Shown here piece by piece: positions 58,666-64,000 of a stretch of DNA of 64,000 bases (positions within the stretch are counted from its first letter, which is position 1; each line of letters begins with the position of its first letter). Source of the stretch: Codonopsis lanceolata (taxonomy: Eukaryota; Streptophyta; Magnoliopsida; Asterales; Campanulaceae). The stretch lies in NCBI GenBank assembly GCA_013146195.2, contig CM028377.1:65073501-65137500 (forward strand), in the 5' to 3' direction. Below the pieces are notes generated by a model. The model saw only the letters and a list, made by a program, of their open reading frames with translations, was not told where the DNA came from and did not search any database. The position numbers and the translations under genes were made by a program.

Positions 58666-59968
58666 TGCTAATTAACCTTGTTCATTTAAATGATGTATAC
58701 TGGTGTGAAAATATACATATTGTAACCCTTTATATACGAACGATAGCGAGTCCCTAATGTATGTGAGCGTAACACAAATATATAGTAAGGTGTGTCCAAA
58801 TATACTTATGTAATTTTGTATAATGTCAATACATTATTCGTTATATCAAATATATTAAATGTATGAGGCGGTGCAGGTATACCGTAGCATGCATTATGGT
58901 GGACACTTCATTGTAATTATAGTAAGGTTGCGAGTATGAATTAATCACAATTATTCCAATTTATTCCAAATAGTTATTATAATAATTGATATTATTATAA
59001 TTATTATTTTTATAAAATATCGAGAGTGACAGGTGAATTAAATATGTTGTGTATCGTCCGGTTAAAATATTAATAGTCATATTAGCCTTATAAATACATC
59101 AAGATTGTCATACCAGTATTAGCCTTGTACAATTAAATTATTAATAACCATGAATTGTAAACAGATATAAACAAATAATGATCAATAAATGGTCAATATG
59201 TGTCAAGTAATATAATGTAATAAAATAATAATTATATATGACTTTTGTATCAAATTAAAGTAAGTGTGGTGGGTGAAATATGGAAGGAGATCACCTGACT
59301 AATTGGATTGGGGACATCAGCACGTGAAGACGAATTAATGAGTCCTATTTTCAATAGGATAGACTTGCACGCCACCACAGTTCAGACAGACCATGCGTCG
59401 GATTCATTTGGCCGGGGTACGCAGGAACGGAACGGTGACCATATCCACCGGTTCAGATGGCTCGTGTGGTCACGTTCGGCGGCCGTTTGGGGCGATTCAG
59501 GTGGCGTTGGACTCGTCTAGATCAGGCGCACAAACCCAGCATGTTAATCTCCTTGCTCGTGCCTTTATTAATTGCTTAGTTTGCACCGAAAGTTTGTAAG
59601 GCATCGTTTTTCGAATTTTGGTTGCGATGGTAGCTTTTGGCAGCTTCCGATGGCACGTCCAATCTTGGATGGGAGTGATTCCGACTGCATTAGACTCGCC
59701 TGGTTGAGTCGCCGTGGAAGGTGTTGTTGGTTTTCAGTTTTAGCGCCATAATGCGAACTTTCTGTTAGGCCAAAGAGTTGTCGGCGTGTCATTGGTGGCG
59801 TTATTTTTTGCTTCGCGTTTTTCTCCTTTCGCCATTCCATACGGGAAGTGTCTGTGTTTGTTTGTTTTTGGTGGTTCCAGCAACATTTGAACGGAGCTCC
59901 GCCATGGATGACAGAGTCAATGAGTAGAACCGAACAAAATGAGGCGTTTCCCGGCAACGGAACCAAAC
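58666..59968 (-). other. 5' non-coding part of LARD-like element 2
   Basis: AT-rich to about 59280, then GC-richer (59300-59968), ending at the primer-binding site. Short open frames in the GC-rich part on both strands (e.g. minus 59568-59975) show no known domain. Confidence 0.5.
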
Positions 59969-60384
59969 TGATCACGCAAAAAGTGTGTCGATCTTGTCGT
60001 GTTGTGTCCGGGGTGCCGAAGGTGGCGTCGTGTTCGACGGTGGTTGTCGCGGTAGGATATCTGGCATGTTTTTACATGTAAAATAAAGCACCGTGAGTGG
60101 GTGGGGGTGTCCCCCATAACCCTCATGAGTGATAATCAGTATCTTTGTATATAATCGAAAAAGAGAGAAATTTTTGTGTGTATGTTTGTTTATTTGAAAA
60201 TGCCTTCTGTAAGAAAAGTTATCTCCTTTTCCTAGGAAGCTTTCCTGCTATTTATAGAAATCTGATGTTGGGCCTCCTGGGTTTCAGTATGAATTGGGCT
60301 TGGGCCCTTCTTCCGGCCCAAGCTTCCAAGTAAACTTCGGAGTACACTTTTACTTGTTCGGGCATGATATTTCGGTGCACTTCA
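59969..60384 (-). repeat. 5' LTR of LARD-like element 2
   Basis: 416 bp; partner of 55188-55603. Minus-strand TATA-like box at about 60248-60262. Confidence 0.92.
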
Positions 60385-60840
60385 ACATTTAAAGAAATGA
60401 TATAAAAGAAACTAATTAAACAGAAAGAAAATATAATTATTATTACATTTAAAATAAAAACATAAAAGAAACTAATTTAAACGGAAATGAAATATAACTA
60501 TTATTACATTAAAGTAAGAACGGGAAGGAACTAATTTAAGCAAGAAGAAGATATAAATATTTTCTATATTAAAGTAAGAACAGGAAAGAACTAATTTAAG
60601 TAGGAAGAAGATATAACTATTTTCTATATTAAAGTAAAAAACAGGAAGGAAACTAATTTAAGCAGGAAGAAGATATAACTATTTTCTATATTAAAGTAAA
60701 AAAAGTAATTAAATTAATTAAACTGTAAGAAAATATATCTATTTCTATATTAAAGTATAGACATAAAATAAACAAATTAAATATATATATTTTAGCTATT
60801 TATATATTAAAGTATACACAGAAAGGAAACTTACTTAGAT
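60385..60840. repeat. AT-rich ~60-bp tandem array, right part
   Basis: Best units at 60480-60700 (AAAGTAAGAACAGGAAAGAA, CTAATTTAAG starting at 60531, 60591 and a variant at 60653). Continues the array at 54890-55187. Confidence 0.88.
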
Positions 60841-61801
60841 ATCTATATTTAAGTTATAGATTATAATAACTACAGGGACAGAACTTATCTCGTGAAACGT
60901 GAGTGCCTGAACCCGGTATGCCTAGGCGTAAGCCCACTAGGCGGTATACGTGAGTTTCTCCTGTCCTTCCGGGAGAGAAAGTCTTTTTGTTGTTGTTGTT
61001 GTTGTTCCTTTTTGTTGTTGGAATTCGGGTAGCGTGACTGCTTCTTTTAGTTACTTTGCGCCTCGGGATCCGGGTGGTACAACTGCTTGCTTTTGCTTGA
61101 TGTATCATGATTGTTGCGTCTGAAATCGGCAGAGCATCTGCTTTCTTTTGCTTGATAATGCGTCTGGACTCGGGCGAGCAACTGCTTGCTTCGGGTTTTT
61201 TGAACTGGTGAAATAAGGCGGGAACCTAATCGGGTAACTATGTTTCAATTTGGTCGAAGAGTTTAAGTGTTTAGGGGCGGTTTCGGCAGCCTAGCGGAGC
61301 TCTGGGGTTTGATTAGAAAAATCACAACGTAACTGTGATTTTCTCTCAGCCTTTCTGCCTTCACAATTTTCTGTTGTGAATTCGTTTGTTTTGCACTGAC
61401 CGATGCTGCTATTTATAGGCGGATGAAGACATGCCTTAACAGCGAAGGAAACACGATATTTATTTATGTGCTTTAAATTGTTGTACCTTGCGCTTGAGGA
61501 CTTGTACCAAAGAACAAACAGAGCAATGAACTTAATAAAAATGGGCGCACCCTACAACATAAATGGGAGCAGCACCCATTATTGTTGTAGGTTGCTCCCA
61601 TTTTGTTTTTCATTTCACTTTCAACACTTTCCCCCCTGTTGTTTATCTTTTGTCGTTTCTTACGTCCTTTGACACTTTTAACCCCAGAAAGTTAACGAAA
61701 ACTTAATAGAAACTCAACATTTGTTAGTCCATTTAATAAAATTATAAATTATATTTTTTAGTACATATATAAATTAGGGGTACAAATTTGGGGTGTCTAC
61801 A
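60841..61801 (-). repeat. Probable LTR of a TAT/Ogre-like Ty3/gypsy element
   Basis: Read on the minus strand from 61801 it begins TGTAGACACCCCAAATTTG, a characteristic start of large plant Ty3/gypsy LTRs. A TATA box (CCTATAAATAGCAGC) lies at about 61408-61422, and a purine-rich tract (GAGGGGCTT) lies just outside at 61802-61810. The left limit is not resolved: the AT-rich array and even 54326-55187 may belong to the same LTR, with LARD-like element 2 inserted in it. A strong hairpin (CTACAACATAAATGGG with its complement) lies at 61551-61595. A GTT microsatellite is at 60988-61008. Confidence 0.6.
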
Positions 61802-62040
61802 AAGCCCCTCAACGATGGAGTTTATGAGTTAACGATAGTTTATAAGTAAGCGAACGTCATTGATAAAATAGACTCTCAAATTCGGGATAAGCAATGTTGG
61901 GAATGATTTTTTAGTTTTAACATATCAGCAATGCAAATTCTTTTTTTAGGTGATGGTCGGACCTACCGAAATAGGCTGCCTACGTATCCCTTTCGGGAAT
62001 CAGACCAGCCGTAGCTCATCTTTGGCCAAAACATGTTGAG
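61802..62040 (-). other. 3' untranslated region of the TAT/Ogre-like element
   Basis: Contains, on the minus strand, GGGATACGTAGGCAGCCT with CTGGTCTGATTCCCG just upstream. This near-invariant block is found shortly before the 3' LTR in many plant TAT/Ogre elements. It supports the orientation and class given for the LTR. Confidence 0.6.
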
Positions 62041-62942
62041 ATACGGAAAGATAGTTGCAATATTCATTAAAACCTAGTGAATATAACACATATCAAGATG
62101 CAATATTCATTGTGTCACCAAACAAACCCAGATGCAATATCCATTGCATTATCGAGTGAGACCAAAGCAAATTCAGATGTAATATTCATTACATCAACCA
62201 CGGTGAGACCAGATGCAGATGCAGATCGAGATGTAATATTCATTACATCACCATGATACTAACGCAAAACCCAGATGCAATATTCATTGCATTATCACAA
62301 GACTAACGCCAATCTAGATGCAATATCCATTGCATCACCAAGAATCAAACGCAAAGACCGGATGCAATATTCATTGCATCACACAAACCCATATGCAATA
62401 TTCAGTGCATCGCTAAGAAACTAACGCAAAGACTAGATGCAATATGCATTGCATCACCATAAGAAGAGATGCAATATTCATTGCATTATCTAGTGAGATC
62501 AAAGCAAATTCAGATGTAATATTCATTACATCAACCACAGTAAAACCAAATGCAGAACCAGATGTAATATTTATTACATCCATTTAGAACCTAAGGCTAA
62601 ATATGATGTAATATTCATTGCACCACCACAATACTAAAGATGTATTATTCATTGCATTATCACAAAATCAGATGCAATATCAATTGCATTACATCAAGAT
62701 CGGATGTAATATTCAATGCATCACTACAAGACTATCACAAAATTTGATGCAATATCCATTGCATTATCACAAAACGTATTACCAAGTCTGATGCAATATC
62801 TCAGCATGTTTAAGAAATAGATAGCGCATATGTACCTTCAAAAGTCCTAAAAACATTGTCATATGCATGCTTACATCTTTTTGCATGCTTTTGTTGCATT
62901 ATCATATCTTATCAAAATTCGATGCAATATTCATTGCATTTT
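62041..62942. repeat. Array of near-palindromic 20-mers
   Basis: About 19 copies of GATGCAATATTCATTGCATC or GATGTAATATTCATTACATC, irregularly 30-60 bp apart (starts near 62097, 62131, 62176, 62230, 62273, 62317, 62361, 62391, 62436, 62468, 62513, 62561, 62605, 62639, 62671, 62703, 62746, 62790, 62921). Spacers share words such as CACAAGACTAACGC. The two arms usually carry matching C/T-G/A versions, so pairing is kept. Confidence 0.95.
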
Positions 62943-62946
62943 CAAC

Positions 62947-63144
62947 CTAGCGAGCCTTTACCTCATAGGGAGCCGGTCTTTCAATAGTTGTGAAGACAAA
63001 CCATTTATTCTTTGAAGGATCATGGCTTTGCAACTTCTTCGTTTCTTCAAGTGAGATGGAAAGGAAAGTTGTTTCCGAGAAATAATGAGAGCATTTATGT
63101 ATCCAATGAGTTCGGTGGGAAAACACCCAGGATGACTTGATCAA
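62947..63144 (-). pseudogene. Unrecognised ORF fragment in the TAT-like element
   Basis: 65 codons (MIKSSWVFSHRTHWIHKCSH; EETKKLQSHDPSKNKWFVFT). The frame stays open a little further upstream without a better start. I do not recognise the domain. Composition is protein-like, and the position next to the TAT-type 3' region suggests it is part of that element. Confidence 0.35.
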
Positions 63145-63438
63145 CCGATATTTTGTAGGACGGAACGTTCCTGAAGAAATTAACTGGGGAAAGCCCTAGA
63201 AAGACTCGACTTGGAGTGACCTTTGAGAGAGAAAGAAATAAGTATATGCTCAAAAAAGATGACTCTAAAGAACAAAAAGAGAGTCATGACCTAGAGTTTA
63301 ACGCCGAGTATCATAAGATTTATGGACCTTATTTAATGTTTATCTTTTGATAATTTTATATGCTTTTAGCAAGAAGTCATGTCCTGGATCCAGATCACGT
63401 TATAACCGATTGAAATAAAGCTATAGGTAGCAACTAGG

Positions 63439-63960
63439 TTAGGGTATAGTGTTTGGGATGGCTTTTGGCTTTTGGTGAGTGTATCCCGATGGTTTTGGAG
63501 GCACATAACAAACCCTAGATGAACATGTTAGCTTTTCCTTCATTTGGGCTAACATAGCATTTTCCATGTCTTTAGCCCCAGTATCAACCTCTTTGCCCTT
63601 ACCAGAGTGATTGCCAATTTTTCGACTTGGTTGATGGGTGCGACCAGATCTAGTAAGGTAACTTGACATTCTTGTTGACCCCGACGGTCTCTTCCAATGC
63701 TGCTACTTTTCCTTGGGGCGAATCTTCATCACTGTTTAAGAGAACATTCCAGGAGAGCATGTTGTAATTGAGTTTCACTTTCTCTATCAGCCTCGATCAT
63801 ATTGATTTGAAGCAACGGGTTGTTTATCATACTTGACATGGGGCGTGGTTTCTTGATGACTTTGTCGTCGACGAGATCTTTAGATAGCATTTTCTGTTTC
63901 GTAGGGCCATGGTATATTGTCTTAGGTTTGGCTAGAAAATTTGACTAACGACACTGTCGT
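63439..63960 (-). pseudogene. Probable Ty3/gypsy (TAT-lineage) gag-pol fragment
   Basis: The minus-strand ORF at 63439-63669 reads MSSYLTRSGRTHQPSRK, GKGKEVDTGAKDMENAML and AQMKEKLTCSS. The YxTRSGR motif followed by a Lys/Glu stretch occurs between gag and protease in plant TAT-type polyproteins. The upstream minus-strand text (63700-63900) includes KKPRPMSSMINNPLLQINMI and is broken by stops and a frame change. The window ends inside the element. Assignment is tentative because no catalytic motif is visible. Confidence 0.4.
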
Positions 63961-64000
63961 TGAAATATTTTTGACCAACGTTAACTATTGCTCCTGATGA

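Larger units (their letters stand above)
55188..60384 (-). mobile_element. LARD-like LTR element 2 (no pol), tRNA-Glu primed
   Basis: Two 416-bp LTRs (55188-55603 and 59969-60384) flank 4.4 kb with no gag-pol domains. The TSD is ACATT (55183-55187, 60385-60389). On the minus strand the LTR begins TGAAGTGCACCGAAATATC and ends GCGTGATCA. The primer site TGGTTCCGTTGCCGGGAA follows at 59948-59965, matching plant tRNA-Glu. A purine-rich tract lies just right of 55603. A start MAELRSNV read on the minus strand near 59900 mirrors MADLRS in element 1 and may be a gag relic. Interior blocks and a ~58-bp array are shared with element 1. Confidence 0.9.

Noticed and set aside
59568..59975. 135-residue minus-strand ORF as gag of LARD-like element 2
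   Set aside because: Only a short N-terminal similarity to element 1 (MAxLRS, in another frame) is visible; no gag or zinc-knuckle motif is found.
62041..62942. Palindromic repeats with variable spacers resembling CRISPR
   Set aside because: Spacers are themselves related and irregular, repeats are diverged, there are no cas genes, and the context is a plant retrotransposon 3' region.

Overview
The window is nuclear DNA from a flowering plant, most likely a eudicot. It is AT-rich and intron-containing, full of LTR retrotransposons and plant-type DNA transposons. The two host genes are clearly plant: an At4g28440-like OB-fold protein and a bHLH90-type transcription factor. No organellar, bacterial or viral genome segment was seen. 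One assembly gap of 100 N lies at 30661-30760.

Layout. 1-5000: a degenerate 'GTGTCAC' repeat locus, a worn hAT-like fragment, and a 1.74 kb element with terminal inverted repeats (TIRs) of about 320-340 bp. 5350-7512: a TIR element carrying exon 1 of a 4-coumarate:CoA-ligase-like gene with five in-frame stops, apparently part of a tandem duplication. 8178-9480: a 1.3 kb ATT/ATC/ACT microsatellite. 10443-14505: an intact two-exon gene for an OB-fold nucleic-acid-binding protein (minus strand). 15368-21486: fold-back and MITE elements, an RNase H-like fragment, a second GTGTCAC locus, and a hAT element with a perfect 8-bp target-site duplication (TSD).

21776-30660: a minus-strand SIRE-type Ty1/copia element (3' LTR, envelope-like ORF, decayed pol, protease motif, gag zinc knuckle) whose 5' end is lost at the gap. 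30883-37418: a 6.5 kb LTR element without pol (LARD-like), filled with 88-bp and 58/59-bp tandem arrays. 37705-39759: a bHLH90-like gene, eight exons on the minus strand, with one apparent 1-nt frameshift at a homopolymer. 40430-41660: a third GTGTCAC locus with a hAT element inserted (perfect 8-bp TSD).

42040-51330: a PIF/Harbinger element with TIRs, a broken DDE transposase and a Myb/SANT-like ORF. A 4.7 kb SIRE-type element with two LTRs and a 5-bp TSD is inserted in its transposase gene. A tRNA-derived SINE with a 17-bp TSD is inserted in that SIRE element. 51912-54325: two adjacent Mutator-like TIR elements. 55188-60384: a second LARD-like element (minus strand, TSD ACATT), related inside to the first, inserted in an AT-rich ~60-bp tandem array. 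60841-63960: the LTR and 3' region of a TAT/Ogre-like Ty3/gypsy element (minus strand) with a large array of near-palindromic 20-mers.

The two host genes appear unrelated in function; nearly everything else is mobile DNA in nested layers. The most unusual signals are: (i) the palindromic array at 62.0-62.9 kb, whose arms mostly change together; (ii) a short palindrome-like motif scattered through each SIRE-type element, one version per element; (iii) the SINE body made of repeated B-box-like modules; and (iv) the pair of pol-less tRNA-Glu-primed LTR elements with several unrelated tandem arrays. All identifications come from reading the sequence and family knowledge; no database search was run.
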